From: an uncultured Flavobacterium sp.
GTDB taxonomy: Bacteria > Bacteroidota > Bacteroidia > Flavobacteriales > Flavobacteriaceae
Reading direction: 5' to 3'
Length of the DNA stretch: 64,000 nt
Assembly: GCF_946478785.1 (NCBI RefSeq)
Contig: NZ_CAMLDD010000014.1
Coordinates: 59,931-123,930 of the forward strand
Shown here: positions 55,322-64,000 of the stretch, piece after piece
How positions within the stretch are numbered: position 1 is the stretch's first letter
Layout: every line of letters begins with the position of its first letter
Notes under the pieces: generated by a model
What the model was told of the DNA's origin: nothing
Databases searched by the model: none
The model's input: only the letters and a program-made list of their open reading frames with translations
Made by a program: the position numbers and the translations under genes

Positions 55322-56716
55322 ATGAATACATTAATAGCTATAACAGGATTGGGTGTTTTCTGCCTATTGTTTGAAATTCTTAATTTAAGAAAGGCCATCA
55401 TTCCTATTACCATTGTTGGTTTATTGGGTGTTTTGGCACTCAACTATTACGAATTTGGATCAACAGAAAGTTATTACAACAATATGATTACCGTGAGTAA
55501 ATTCTCTACTGCGTTTTCATCATTATTTATTGTACTGACCATTTTTCTGGTAGCCCTGAGTCATAATTTTTATGAAAATCATCAAACTAAAATCTCAGAT
55601 TTTGTTGCTATAAAAGTGTTTTTATTAGCGGGAGCAGTTGCAATGGTTTCTTTTGGAAACTTAGCGATGTTTTTCCTGGGAATCGAAATTTTATCAATTG
55701 CCCTTTATGTGCTTGCGGCAAGTGAACGTTTGAATTTGAAGAGCAATGAAGCCGGTATGAAATATTTTTTGATGGGATCTTTTGCATCAGGAATTATCTT
55801 ATTCGGAATTTGTCTGGTTTATGGTGCAATGGGAAGTTTTGATGTAGTTGAAATCAGCGAATACTCCTTATCTGCAGAGTTGCCAATCTGGTTCCCAATC
55901 GGAATGATTTTAGTAACAATCGGAATGCTGTTTAAAATTGCAGCAGTTCCTTTTCACTTTTGGGCTCCTGATGTTTACGAAGGGTCTCCTGCTTTAACTA
56001 CTGCTTTAATGAGTACTTTGGCTAAAGTTGTTGCAATAGCAACTCTATTCAAATTAATTTCAGGTTTAAATTTAATTCCGTCATTAGAAAATCAGGATCA
56101 TTTACATACTTTCGAGAATATTATTGTAATTATTTCAATTGCTTCCATGACTGTCGGAAATATTATGGCTTTGCGTCAGGTAAACGTGAAACGTATGCTG
56201 GCATTTTCAGGAATTTCCCATGCCGGTTTTATGTTAATGACATTCTTAACTGTGGCAAGCTCAGCAGGTGTTTTATTATATTATACGGCAGCCTATGCTT
56301 TGGCTGGAATAGCAGCTTTCAGTGTTATATTATACGTTTGTAAAAATAATCAGAACGATGAAGATGTTACCAACTTTCATGGTTTAGGAAAAACAAATCC
56401 GTTGTTGGCAGCAATATTGACAGCTTCACTATTGTCTATGGCAGGAATCCCGATTTTCTCAGGATTTTTTGCAAAATTATTTTTGTTTAATCAAACGATT
56501 CAGGCAGGACATATTATTTTAGTAATTGCAGCCGTTATCAATTCTATTATTAGCGTTGGATATTATTTCAAATTAATTTTGGCAATGTATTCAAAAGAAC
56601 CAAATCAGGAACGTACCGGCAAACCTTTCCTCATTTATACTGTAGCAATTATTTCTATTGGACTGAACATTGTTTTAGGTTTGTTTCCATCTTTAGTTTT
56701 AGATTTATTGAATTAA
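55322..56716 (+). CDS. nuoN: NADH-quinone oxidoreductase subunit N
   Basis: 464 residues, antiporter-like, with FFLGIEILSIALYVLAASERLN, KIAAVPFHFWAPDVYEGSPA and RMLAFSGISHAGFML. Last gene of the operon. The terminator at 56738 follows. 63 bp separate it from nuoM. Confidence 0.96.
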   Translation: MNTLIAITGLGVFCLLFEILNLRKAIIPITIVGLLGVLALNYYEFGSTESYYNNMITVSKFSTAFSSLFIVLTIFLVALSHNFYENHQTKISDFVAIKVFLLAGAVAMVSFGNLAMFFLGIEILSIALYVLAASERLNLKSNEAGMKYFLMGSFASGIILFGICLVYGAMGSFDVVEISEYSLSAELPIWFPIGMILVTIGMLFKIAAVPFHFWAPDVYEGSPALTTALMSTLAKVVAIATLFKLISGLNLIPSLENQDHLHTFENIIVIISIASMTVGNIMALRQVNVKRMLAFSGISHAGFMLMTFLTVASSAGVLLYYTAAYALAGIAAFSVILYVCKNNQNDEDVTNFHGLGKTNPLLAAILTASLLSMAGIPIFSGFFAKLFLFNQTIQAGHIILVIAAVINSIISVGYYFKLILAMYSKEPNQERTGKPFLIYTVAIISIGLNIVLGLFPSLVLDLLN

Positions 56717-56737
56717 AAAATTCAACTTTATAAATAC

Positions 56738-56771
56738 AAATCCATCAAGAGTTTATTTTGATGGATTTTTA
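56738..56771 (+). terminator. Terminator of the nuo operon
   Basis: AAATCCATCAA, loop, TTGATGGATTT and a T-rich run, 22 bp after the nuoN stop. Confidence 0.82.
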
Positions 56772-56848
56772 TTTTTAGATGAATTTATTCAGAAGAAAAA
56801 ATCATGTTAAAAATTTTACTGAAAACATTACACTTCGAAAAAACTGCT

Positions 56849-56856
56849 TATATTTG
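56849..56856 (+). promoter_or_regulatory. Probable -7 box (TATATTTG) of the Bax-inhibitor-1 gene
   Basis: TATATTTG ends 24 bp before ATG 56881. No TTG lies at the usual upstream distance. The box favours the start at 56881 over an upstream in-frame ATG (56779). Confidence 0.45.
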
Positions 56857-56880
56857 ACTACAATTAAATGTATTAGAACT

Positions 56881-57657
56881 ATGAACTTCAATTCAAAAAA
56901 TCCATTTTTAAGTAACAAGCGTTTTTCATCAAATGCTGTTTCTAAAGCTTCTGAGCAAGTACATGAAGCACAAATTATTGATTACAATCAGGAGATGACC
57001 GTATCCGGAACAATTAATAAAACAGCCATTTTATTTTTAATTTTATGTGGATCTGCAATGGTGACATGGTGGATGGCATTTAGCGGAATGAATGCAATGT
57101 TACCAACAATTGGCGGTGCTATTGTTGGGCTTATCTTAGTGGTAATTGCAGCATTCAAACCACAAGCTTCTCCATATCTGGCTCCGGGCTACGCTTTATT
57201 TGAAGGTCTTTTTATTGGCGGAATCTCTGCTGTTTTTGAAGCTATGTATCCTGGTATTGTACTTAACGCTGTTGGAGCAACTTTGGTTACTTTTTTAGTT
57301 TGCCTTGGTTTATATAAATTTAAAATTGTAAAAGTTACAGAACAGTTTAAATCTGTAGTTATTGCAGCAACATTGGCAATTGCTACTTATTATTTAATTT
57401 CATGGATAGTTTCGATGTTCACAAGCTTTACTCCTGTTCATCACGGAAACGGAATGATGAGTATTGGAATTAGTGTTTTTGTAATTATTATTGCCGCTTT
57501 AAACTTATTCTTAGATTTCGACCAAATCGAAAAAGGTGCTCAGGAAAGAATGCCAAAATTTATGGAATGGTATGGTGCAATGGGATTAATGGTAACATTG
57601 GTTTGGTTGTACATTGAATTTCTCCGATTATTGTCTAAATTGGCAAGCAAGGATTAA
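56881..57657 (+). CDS. Bax inhibitor-1/YccA family membrane protein
   Basis: 258 residues from ATG 56881 (MNFNSKNPFLSNKRF). Seven transmembrane helices (SGTINKTAILFLILCGSAMVTW, YALFEGLFIGGISAVFEAMYP, NLFLDFDQIEKGAQERMPKFMEWYGAMGL). The FDQIEKG-type conserved acidic loop marks the BI-1/TMBIM family of calcium-leak-like channels. Bacterial members (YccA, YetJ) interact with FtsH or transport calcium; the function here is not set by context. Confidence 0.92.
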   Translation: MNFNSKNPFLSNKRFSSNAVSKASEQVHEAQIIDYNQEMTVSGTINKTAILFLILCGSAMVTWWMAFSGMNAMLPTIGGAIVGLILVVIAAFKPQASPYLAPGYALFEGLFIGGISAVFEAMYPGIVLNAVGATLVTFLVCLGLYKFKIVKVTEQFKSVVIAATLAIATYYLISWIVSMFTSFTPVHHGNGMMSIGISVFVIIIAALNLFLDFDQIEKGAQERMPKFMEWYGAMGLMVTLVWLYIEFLRLLSKLASKD

Positions 57658-57679
57658 ATTCCTTTTTAAAATATATGAT

Positions 57680-57712
57680 AAGCCTTTTTGAAAAATCAAA
57701 AAGGCTTTTTTT
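57680..57712. terminator. Bidirectional terminator between BI-1 and PAS genes
   Basis: AAGCCTTTTTGA, short A loop, TCAAAAAGGCTT with T/A runs on both sides. It overlaps the stop codon of the minus-strand gene. Confidence 0.85.
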
Positions 57713-58223
57713 ATGCAGCTTTTTCAAAGGCTATAAAATGTGACAATTGACCTTCGAGATTGAAAACAGGGAAACCTTGAATCATGCACTCATAGGTATC
57801 ACCATTTTTTTTATAGTTGAGGACTGTTTTTTCAAAAGGTATTTGCTTTTTAATTGCTGTTCTGATTTCTTTCAAAACTAAATCCGAAGTCATTGGTCCC
57901 TGAAACATTCTTGGGAATTTTCCAACAACTTCATTTTCCTTATAACCTGTCATTTTCGAAATTCCATCAGAAGCAAAAATAATTCTTTGCTCAGCATTTG
58001 TAATCACAACAACTTCATTCAATAAATGTCCTTGAATATCAAGATGGGCATCATTCCATTTAAACTGACTGGAAATATGTTTGATTTTTTTTAAGTCTGA
58101 TGCAAATATTTTTAATTCATTTATGGATTCATAATGAAAATCCCAACTAAGTAATGGGACAGAGCTGGTATTTAAATTTGTATCAAATTCAGCAAAAAAC
58201 TCACTATAATTTACAGAATCCAT
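57711..58223 (-). CDS. LOV-like PAS-domain protein without the photoactive cysteine
   Basis: 170 residues from ATG 58223. A short N-terminal region (about 1-60) precedes one PAS domain (about 62-170) with VVITNAEQRIIFASDGISKMTGYKENEVVGK, then FPRMFQGPMTSDLVLKEIRTAI, NYKKNGDTYECMIQGFPVFNLEGQ. The layout follows LOV flavin domains (GRNCRFLQGP), but the reactive cysteine position is proline (GKFPRMFQGP). It therefore cannot form the LOV flavin-cysteinyl adduct; it may bind FMN without the adduct or another ligand. No output domain is attached. Confidence 0.85.
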   Translation of the reverse strand: MDSVNYSEFFAEFDTNLNTSSVPLLSWDFHYESINELKIFASDLKKIKHISSQFKWNDAHLDIQGHLLNEVVVITNAEQRIIFASDGISKMTGYKENEVVGKFPRMFQGPMTSDLVLKEIRTAIKKQIPFEKTVLNYKKNGDTYECMIQGFPVFNLEGQLSHFIAFEKAA

Positions 58224-58303
58224 AAGAATAATTTTGTTCAAAGTTAAAGAGAAATTAATAAACAAAAATTTAATTTCTGGGATTTAACGATTGTTTAATC
58301 AAA

Positions 58304-59386
58304 TCAAAAATCAAATTTCAATTGAACAACAACTGCTTTCTTCACTTCTGTATTGAGATTACTCAAGGAAATTCCCAATAATCTAACAGAATCTTTCATA
58401 CGCTCTTGGTATAATAATTCTTCTACAGTTTCAAGAATTAAGCTTTTATCTGAAATAAAATAAGGCAATGTTTTACTTCTTGTCTGTTGTGTAAAATCAC
58501 TGTACTTGATTTTAAGAGTAACTGTCTTACCAGATACTTTGTTTTTTTTTAATCGTTTCTCTAATGACACAGCAATTTTTTCAAGCTGTTCCAACATGAA
58601 AATTTCAGAAGTAAGATTTACATCAAAAGTATGCTCAGAAGCGACCGACTTTGTATTACGGGAAGGTTTTACTTCACTATTATGTATACCTCTTACTACG
58701 TAAAAATAAAATTTCCCTGATTTTCCAAAATGTTTTTCCAGAAACTCAATCGACTTGGTTTTTAAATCTGCTCCGGTAAAAATACCTAACTGATACATTT
58801 TTTCTGTAGTCACTTTTCCAACACCGTAAAACTTCCGAATGGGTAATTCTTCCAGAAAAGGAATTACCTCGTCAGGATTTACCGTTTTTTGACCATTCGG
58901 TTTATTGTAATCGCTCGCAATTTTGGCTACAAATTTATTGACTGAAATTCCTGCTGAAGCCGTAATGCCAACCTCATTCAAAATTCGTAATCTTATTTCC
59001 TGAGCTAATAAAGAGGCACTTGGATTCCCTTTCTTATTTTGAGTTACATCAAGATAAGCTTCGTCAAGCGAAAGCGGCTCAACCATATCTGTATATTCAT
59101 GAAAGATTTTATGAATTTTAGAGGATATTTCTTTATAACGATCAAACCTTGGCCGGACAAAAATAATATCAGGACAATATTTTTTTGCCAAAACACCACT
59201 GATGGCACTTCTAACCCCAAACTTTCTGGCTTCATAACTGGCTGCCGAAACGACTCCTCTATTCTCAGAACCTCCGACAGCAATGGGTTTTCCGCGTAAA
59301 GCAGGATTATCCATCTGCTCTACCGAAGCATAAAAAGCATCCATATCGATATGGATTATTTTTCGATGAATTGGCGGTTCAGACAT
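58304..59386 (-). CDS. dinB: DNA polymerase IV (Y-family)
   Basis: 360 residues. HIDMDAFYASVEQMD and SLDEAYLDVTQN carry the catalytic Asp and Asp/Glu pair; GVGKVTTEKMYQLGIFTGADL is the helix-hairpin-helix region. Performs translesion synthesis. Divergent orientation to nothing nearby: mfd ends upstream on the same strand. The repeat copy 4 region lies in the gap between them. A C-terminal clamp-binding tail is suggested by VVQLKFDF. Confidence 0.96.
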   Translation of the reverse strand: MSEPPIHRKIIHIDMDAFYASVEQMDNPALRGKPIAVGGSENRGVVSAASYEARKFGVRSAISGVLAKKYCPDIIFVRPRFDRYKEISSKIHKIFHEYTDMVEPLSLDEAYLDVTQNKKGNPSASLLAQEIRLRILNEVGITASAGISVNKFVAKIASDYNKPNGQKTVNPDEVIPFLEELPIRKFYGVGKVTTEKMYQLGIFTGADLKTKSIEFLEKHFGKSGKFYFYVVRGIHNSEVKPSRNTKSVASEHTFDVNLTSEIFMLEQLEKIAVSLEKRLKKNKVSGKTVTLKIKYSDFTQQTRSKTLPYFISDKSLILETVEELLYQERMKDSVRLLGISLSNLNTEVKKAVVVQLKFDF

Positions 59387-59417
59387 GTTACAAATTTAAA
59401 ACTACTAAACTTCTCAC

Positions 59418-59551
59418 TTAGCCCCGATTACTTCACTTAACTTTTTTTTTAATCGGAGTTCAGTGAACTTCGTTTGGACTGGAAATCCTTTTGTGCCGGG
59501 GTTCGGCACGAAAGATTAGAAGGGATAGCGGGACTGGTGTTGATTTGAAAC
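59418..59551 (+). repeat. Dispersed intergenic structured element, diverged copy 4
   Basis: AGCCCCGATTAC, an extra AT-rich insert of about 50 bp with CCGATT/AATCGG and GTTCAGTGAAC hairpins, then ATCC, hairpin CTTTTGTGCCG/CGGCACGAAAG, and GGGATAGCGGGACTGG. The hairpin matches copy 1 almost exactly; the tail differs. It fills the dinB/mfd gap. Confidence 0.65.
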
Positions 59552-59572
59552 AAGTTATTCTGCTTCTAAAAA

Positions 59573-62500
59573 CTATTCTCCAAGCATCTCCATCAATTCC
59601 AAAGCTCGTTTGGTCGATTTTACATTCTCGAAAGTCAATAAAAGCCGCAAGCCGTTTGGTGTTTGTTTTTCCTTCATGGTACAAAGACTGCTTTGTTTTT
59701 GTACAAACTGCAAAACCTTTCTAAACTTCGAAGACTGATAATAATCAGACTGTTGATCAGAGACGAAATAGCCTATCATTTTGCCTTTTTTCATGACCAG
59801 TTTTTCGATTCCAATGTTGGTTGCAATCCATTTGATGCGAATACTGTTCATCAAAGCATTGGCACGCGGAGGCATTGGGCCGAAACGATCAATTAATTTG
59901 TTTTGAAAAACAACCAGTTCTTCTTCATTTTTTACAGAACCCAATTCGTTATACAAACTCAAACGCTCCGTGACATTGTTGATATATTCGTCAGAGAACA
60001 ACAACTCAAAGTCGGTATCGATTTGTAAATCTTTGACGTATTCCTTCGTTTCAATATCGTTTTCTTCCGGATACAACTCTTTGAATTCGTTTTCTTTTAA
60101 TTCCTCAATGGCTTCGTTCATGATTTTTTGGTAGGTATCAAAACCAATTTCGTTGATGAAACCGCTTTGTTCACCGCCCAATAAATCTCCGGCACCACGA
60201 ATCTCCAAATCTTTCATGGCGATGTTGAAACCGCTTCCGAGTTCGCTGAATTGCTCCAAAGCCTGAATACGTTTTCTTGCATCTTCGGTCATCGATGAAT
60301 ACGGCGGACAGATAAAATAACAGAATGCCTTTTTGTTGCTTCGCCCAACGCGACCACGCATTTGATGAAGGTCTGACAATCCGAAATTATTGGCGTTGTT
60401 GATGAAAATCGTATTGGCATTGGGTACATCTAAACCGCTTTCGATGATTGTGGTGGCTACCAAAACATCAAAATCGCCGTTCATGAAACCTAACATTAAT
60501 TCCTCCAATTTGGCACCTTCCATTTGTCCGTGACCGATTCCGACTCTGGCGTTTGGCACCAAACGCTGAATCATTCCAGCCACTTCTTTGATGTTTTCAA
60601 TTCTATTATTGATGAAGAAAACCTGCCCGTTTCGCTGAATTTCATACGAAATCGCATCACGAATTATTTCTTCATTAAAACCTACCACATTGGTTTCAAT
60701 CGGATAACGATTTGGCGGAGGCGTTGTAATGACTGATAAATCTCGCGCTGCCATTAACGAAAACTGAAGCGTTCTCGGAATGGGTGTTGCCGTTAAGGTC
60801 AGTGTATCAACATTCGCAGCAATCGTTTTTAATTTGTCTTTTACGTTGACACCAAACTTTTGTTCCTCATCCACAATCAATAAACCAAGGTCTTTAAAAA
60901 CGACGTTTTTGTTCACTAATTGATGTGTTCCGATGACGATATCGAGTTTTCCTTCGGCTAAATCTTTTAAGGTTTGTGCTTTTTGTTTCGCGGTTCTGAA
61001 TCGGTTTAAGTAACCTACAGAAACCGGCATATCTTTTAACCTTTCGGTAAAAGTTCTGTAATGCTGGTACGCCAAAATAGTTGTTGGGACCAAAACCGCT
61101 ACCTGTTTACTGTTGTCAACGGCTTTAAAAGCAGCACGAATAGCAACTTCCGTTTTTCCGAAACCAACGTCACCGCAAACCAAACGATCCATTGGGCGAT
61201 CGCTTTCCATGTCAGCTTTTACTTCTGCCGTTGATTTAGTCTGGTCTGGTGTATCTTCATAAATAAACGAACTTTCTAATTCGTTTTGAAGATAACTGTC
61301 CGGTGCAAATTGGAAACCTTTTTCAAGACGACGTTTTGCATATAACTGAATTAAATTGAAGGCAATATGCTTGACACGCGCTTTGGTTTTTTGTTTTAAA
61401 ATTTTCCAGGCGTTCGATCCTAATTTATAGATTTTTGGAGGCGTTCCGTCTTTTCCGTTATATTTTGAGATTTTATGAAGCGAGTGAATACTAACATACA
61501 CAATATCATTATCGGCATAAACCAGTTTTATAGCTTCCTGCGTTTTGCCTTCGACCTGAATTTTTTGCAAGCCGCCAAACTTCCCGATTCCGTGATCGAT
61601 ATGTGTAACATAATCGCCAACCGAGAGTGCTGTTAATTCTTTCAGCGTAATATTTTGCTTTTTCGAATAACCGTTTTTGATGTTGAATTTATGATAACGT
61701 TCAAAGATCTGGTGATCTGTATAGGCCGTAATCTGATTTTCTTCGTCAATAAAACCTTGGTATAATGGTAAAACCACAGTGTGATACTGTTTTCGAATAT
61801 TTTCTGAATTGGCTTCATCTAATGTCTCGAAAATATCGTGAAATCGTTTTGCCTGCGTTTCATTCGAACAGAATAAATAATTTTTATAACCGTTAAAATG
61901 ATTGTCACTCAGATTATTCAGCAATAAATCAAATTGTTTATTGAACGAAGGCTGTGGCTGAAAATGAAATTCAACCTTTTTAGTGGTTTTGAAAATGGGC
62001 TTTGAAGCTAATTCTACTATCGAAAAATCCAAAGCTCTTTTAATAAATGAACTCTGATTTAAGAATAATTGTTCGGGCGTGGCGTGTTTTATTTCTCCCG
62101 AAAGTTTCCCGAAAGCTTCTTCTGCCCTTGCAAACTGTTTGTCTAACTGGCTGAAAAGCCCATCAGTATTTTGAATAAAAAGAACGGTTTTCTCGGCAAT
62201 ATAATCTAAAAAACTTTCACGGCTTTCCTGAAAAATTTTGTTTTCAACATTAGGGATAATCGTGATTTTTTTATGTGTTTCGACAGACAGCTGTGTTTCA
62301 ACATCAAAGCTCCTGATGCTATCGACTTCATTTCCGAAGAATTCAATTCTATACGGATGATCGTTTGAAAAAGAAAAGACATCTACGATTCCTCCACGAA
62401 CTGAAAACTCTCCCGGTTCTGTAATAAAATCAACTCTTTTAAATTCGTATTCAAACAGAACCTCGTTGATAAAATCAATTGAAATTTTGTCATTCAAAGA

Positions 62501-62938
62501 AACTTTTAAAGTGTTTTTATCTAATTGCTGACGTGTCACCACTTTCTCAAAAAGTGCTTCGGGATACGTAACAATTATCGCTGGTTTTTTTCTGGAATTA
62601 ATTCGGTTTAAAACCTCAGCGCGAAGCAAAACATTCGCATTATCCGTTTCATCGATCTGATACGGACGTCGGAAAGAAGCCGGATAAAACAAAACATCCT
62701 GCTCACCGATCATTTGTTCAAGATCGTTTAAATAATAGGCAGCTTCTTCTTTATTGTCTAAAATAATCAAAAAAGGCAGTTCCGTTTTCTTAAATATTGA
62801 ACGTATCACAAATGAAACTGCAGATCCAAGCAAGCCGCTTAGATGCATTTTTATCTGATTTCCTTCCAGTAAACTGGTTGCAATCTGCTCTGTTTTCGGC
62901 AAATTGTCGTAGGTCGTATATAAGGCGTTTTTACTCAA
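59573..62938 (-). CDS. mfd: Transcription-repair coupling factor
   Basis: 1121 residues, the normal size. N-terminal UvrB-like module, RNA-polymerase-interaction domain (LSVGDYVTHIDHGIGKFGGLQ), helicase with Walker A CGDVGFGKTEVAIRAA and box II LLIVDEEQKFGV, motif VI HQMRGRVGRSN, and the C-terminal UvrA-binding-masking domain. It removes stalled RNA polymerase and recruits UvrA. Start codon TTG 62938 inside the overlap with the upstream lipoprotein stop (8-base overlap); residues MSKNALYTTYDNLP match the family N-terminus I recall. Confidence 0.97.
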   Translation of the reverse strand: MSKNALYTTYDNLPKTEQIATSLLEGNQIKMHLSGLLGSAVSFVIRSIFKKTELPFLIILDNKEEAAYYLNDLEQMIGEQDVLFYPASFRRPYQIDETDNANVLLRAEVLNRINSRKKPAIIVTYPEALFEKVVTRQQLDKNTLKVSLNDKISIDFINEVLFEYEFKRVDFITEPGEFSVRGGIVDVFSFSNDHPYRIEFFGNEVDSIRSFDVETQLSVETHKKITIIPNVENKIFQESRESFLDYIAEKTVLFIQNTDGLFSQLDKQFARAEEAFGKLSGEIKHATPEQLFLNQSSFIKRALDFSIVELASKPIFKTTKKVEFHFQPQPSFNKQFDLLLNNLSDNHFNGYKNYLFCSNETQAKRFHDIFETLDEANSENIRKQYHTVVLPLYQGFIDEENQITAYTDHQIFERYHKFNIKNGYSKKQNITLKELTALSVGDYVTHIDHGIGKFGGLQKIQVEGKTQEAIKLVYADNDIVYVSIHSLHKISKYNGKDGTPPKIYKLGSNAWKILKQKTKARVKHIAFNLIQLYAKRRLEKGFQFAPDSYLQNELESSFIYEDTPDQTKSTAEVKADMESDRPMDRLVCGDVGFGKTEVAIRAAFKAVDNSKQVAVLVPTTILAYQHYRTFTERLKDMPVSVGYLNRFRTAKQKAQTLKDLAEGKLDIVIGTHQLVNKNVVFKDLGLLIVDEEQKFGVNVKDKLKTIAANVDTLTLTATPIPRTLQFSLMAARDLSVITTPPPNRYPIETNVVGFNEEIIRDAISYEIQRNGQVFFINNRIENIKEVAGMIQRLVPNARVGIGHGQMEGAKLEELMLGFMNGDFDVLVATTIIESGLDVPNANTIFINNANNFGLSDLHQMRGRVGRSNKKAFCYFICPPYSSMTEDARKRIQALEQFSELGSGFNIAMKDLEIRGAGDLLGGEQSGFINEIGFDTYQKIMNEAIEELKENEFKELYPEENDIETKEYVKDLQIDTDFELLFSDEYINNVTERLSLYNELGSVKNEEELVVFQNKLIDRFGPMPPRANALMNSIRIKWIATNIGIEKLVMKKGKMIGYFVSDQQSDYYQSSKFRKVLQFVQKQSSLCTMKEKQTPNGLRLLLTFENVKSTKRALELMEMLGE

Positions 62939-63539
62939 CTTTAGGCAAATTTTGTTGTATTGGCGGCATAGAATTCGGGATTGCCCGTGCCGTATCTAAC
63001 ATTCTTAAAAAATCGGACTCCCCTTCTTCTTTGGGAATTTTGCTTTTTTCTACAATTTTATCCATTTGTCTTTCTAATGAAACCAACTCTTTGTTAATTT
63101 CTCCAATTAAAAAAGTGACTTTATCATCGGGAATTTTATGCAAATGAATAAATAAATCCATCATTTTTACTTTAGTAATCAAAATAGAAATTCGGCTTCT
63201 TATCTGAGGCTGATTAAATTGTGATGGAATATTGTTGTTTAGCGCCATTGCTTTTTTAGCAATTGCAGATGATTTTTTTTGAAATGCTCCAATAGTTTTC
63301 CTTGGTTTTCCCCCCAGCTCTTTTAAGAATTCGCGCCATTCCTTCCACTCCCTTGCATTTTTTTCTGAAACCTCATTGATAGGTTCATCAATAAATGACC
63401 AGCCTTTATTTATATTATTAAAAATGATTTCTTTCCTTTTTTCTTCTTTTTTATTTTCAGCAAGGCGTTTTTCATTTTCATTCTGACATGAATTCAGTAT
63501 AAAAATTAAAAAAAGAAAAAGAGCTATTTTGTATTTCAT
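62931..63539 (-). CDS. Hypothetical lipoprotein upstream of mfd
   Basis: 202 residues with a lipobox (FLIFILNSC). A charged, mainly helical body follows (RLAENKKEEKRKEIIFNN, LVSLERQMDKIVEKSKIPKEEG). No recognised family. Its last bases overlap the mfd start, so expression of the two is coupled, but no functional link is evident. Confidence 0.78.
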   Translation of the reverse strand: MKYKIALFLFLIFILNSCQNENEKRLAENKKEEKRKEIIFNNINKGWSFIDEPINEVSEKNAREWKEWREFLKELGGKPRKTIGAFQKKSSAIAKKAMALNNNIPSQFNQPQIRSRISILITKVKMMDLFIHLHKIPDDKVTFLIGEINKELVSLERQMDKIVEKSKIPKEEGESDFLRMLDTARAIPNSMPPIQQNLPKVE

Positions 63540-63833
63540 ATATGTAAATTTATTTTTTAATGGTCGTGTATGTTATCGCTTTTTATTAATTGGAGCATGC
63601 CTGAGCAAACTTTTCTTAATGGCGATTTCATCCTAAAACATTAAGCTGCAAAGTTACAAGTAAATTTACAATTATGAATTTTGATTTACAACCATTTCAT
63701 TTAAGTTTAAGTAAGGTTTTTGAAAATGAATTAAACAAAAAATAATATTTTTCATTATTAAATTCATAATTTAACATTGTCAAAAGCATCATTATTTACG
63801 AATAACTTATATTTGTTGTTTAAATTTATCCAA
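63540..63833. other. Intergenic region with no gene seen
   Basis: The 294-bp gap between the divergent genes has stop codons in all frames over any useful length. It includes a -7-like TAACTTTG on the minus strand (63656-63649) and TATATTTG (63808-63815) before the gene at 63834; neither has a well spaced TTG. A short stem at about 63590-63610 is not convincing. Confidence 0.5.
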
Positions 63834-64000
63834 ATGAATCCAAAAATATTAATCATTGGTGCCTGTGGTCAAATCGGGACAGAACTGACTCAAAAACTGC
63901 GTAAGTTATACGGAACAGAAAATGTGATTGCTTCTGATATTCGAAAAATGAATTACCCCGAGGCAGAGCCTCGAGGTATCACGTTACTCAAAAGACAACC
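63834..64000 (+). CDS. NAD-dependent epimerase/L-threonine dehydrogenase-like protein, partial and probably interrupted
   Basis: The frame is open from ATG 63834 to the right edge. Residues 1-38 ([19 protein letters not shown], then [19 protein letters not shown]) show the GxxGxxG NAD-binding turn and match the extended short-chain dehydrogenase type I recall in flavobacteria. After residue 40 (about 63953) the sequence changes to [15 protein letters not shown], which does not resemble the expected continuation and starts with a GC-rich hairpin (63955-63977). I infer an insertion there. Only 167 bp are in the window. Confidence 0.75.
   Translation, partial: MNPKILIIGACGQIGTELTQKLRKLYGTENVIASDIRKMNYPEAEPRGITLLKRQ
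63955..63977. mobile_element. GC-rich hairpin at the break in the epimerase gene, possible insertion-sequence end
   Basis: ACCCCGAGGC, AGA, GCCTCGAGGT: 10-bp arms with one mismatch. It directly follows TTAC (63953-63956, sharing bases), a target tetranucleotide of some IS200/IS605 elements, whose ends carry subterminal hairpins. The rest lies outside the window, so the type is inference. Confidence 0.4.

Noticed and set aside
59573..62938. GTAACAAT-like string inside mfd as an additional ECF promoter
   Set aside because: Only the first block appears near 62566 and there is no AATTGATATAA at the right distance.
1..64000. tRNA, rRNA or CRISPR arrays
   Set aside because: No cloverleaf with a GTTCGA-type T loop, no rRNA-like conserved stretch and no regular repeat-spacer series was found by reading both strands.

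Overview
The window reads as chromosome of a Flavobacterium-type bacterium (Bacteroidota, Flavobacteriaceae). The DNA is AT-rich. Promoters have the form TTG-N19..23-TAnnTTTG rather than E. coli boxes, ribosome-binding sites are A-rich instead of GGAGG-like, a secreted protein carries a type IX secretion (T9SS) sorting tail, and Complex I is a 14-gene nuo operon with a short NuoG. These traits are seen in the sequence. The genus assignment is inference from similarity to remembered Flavobacterium proteins.

Layout. 0-3.4 kb: a lysophosphatidate-acyltransferase-like gene cut by the left edge, a TatD hydrolase and a secreted S41 protease. 3.5-11.8 kb: an accessory locus with an ECF sigma factor, a membrane-anchored TPR protein (anti-sigma-like), a small membrane protein, a lipoprotein, a PKD/outer-membrane-barrel protein, a TPR-CHAT cysteine protease with signal peptide and C-terminal anchor, and a retropepsin-like aspartic protease. 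Three identically spaced motifs (GTAACAAT, 10 bp, AATTGATATAA) precede the genes divergent from the sigma factor and are probably its promoters. 11.9-17.8 kb: a frame-broken AlbA_2/ATPase gene, a degenerate copy of the odhB 3' end, a ThuA-like gene and a large SprB-repeat T9SS protein. 17.8-22.1 kb: odhB and odhA (2-oxoglutarate dehydrogenase). 22.1-25.6 kb: small envelope and hypothetical genes and a polyprenyl diphosphate synthase. 25.6-32.8 kb: a TetR-controlled module (YceI protein, then tetR-tolC-adaptor-RND pump) with three matching 28-bp operators. 32.9-37.7 kb: a TonB-dependent siderophore receptor with two small membrane proteins and a PepSY reductase-like protein. 37.8-42.6 kb: a MORN-repeat protein, a TlpA-like thioredoxin, aspS, a lipoprotein and a cold-shock protein. 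42.8-56.7 kb: nuoA-N, with one unrelated secreted protein between nuoF and nuoG. 56.9-64 kb: a Bax-inhibitor-1 protein, a LOV-like PAS protein lacking the photoactive cysteine, dinB, mfd, a lipoprotein, and an epimerase gene that appears interrupted just before the right edge.

Most notable: (1) the ECF/CHAT/retropepsin locus with its triplicated promoter motif, the best candidate for a little-described system; (2) a dispersed intergenic element in four copies whose central hairpin keeps pairing while its sequence changes completely; (3) the TetR operator set joining yceI to an efflux operon; (4) the AlbA_2 gene broken exactly at a canonical -1 slippery heptamer; (5) the odhB 3'-end duplication flanking a 4.4-kb segment. 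No tRNA, rRNA, CRISPR array or complete insertion sequence was seen.
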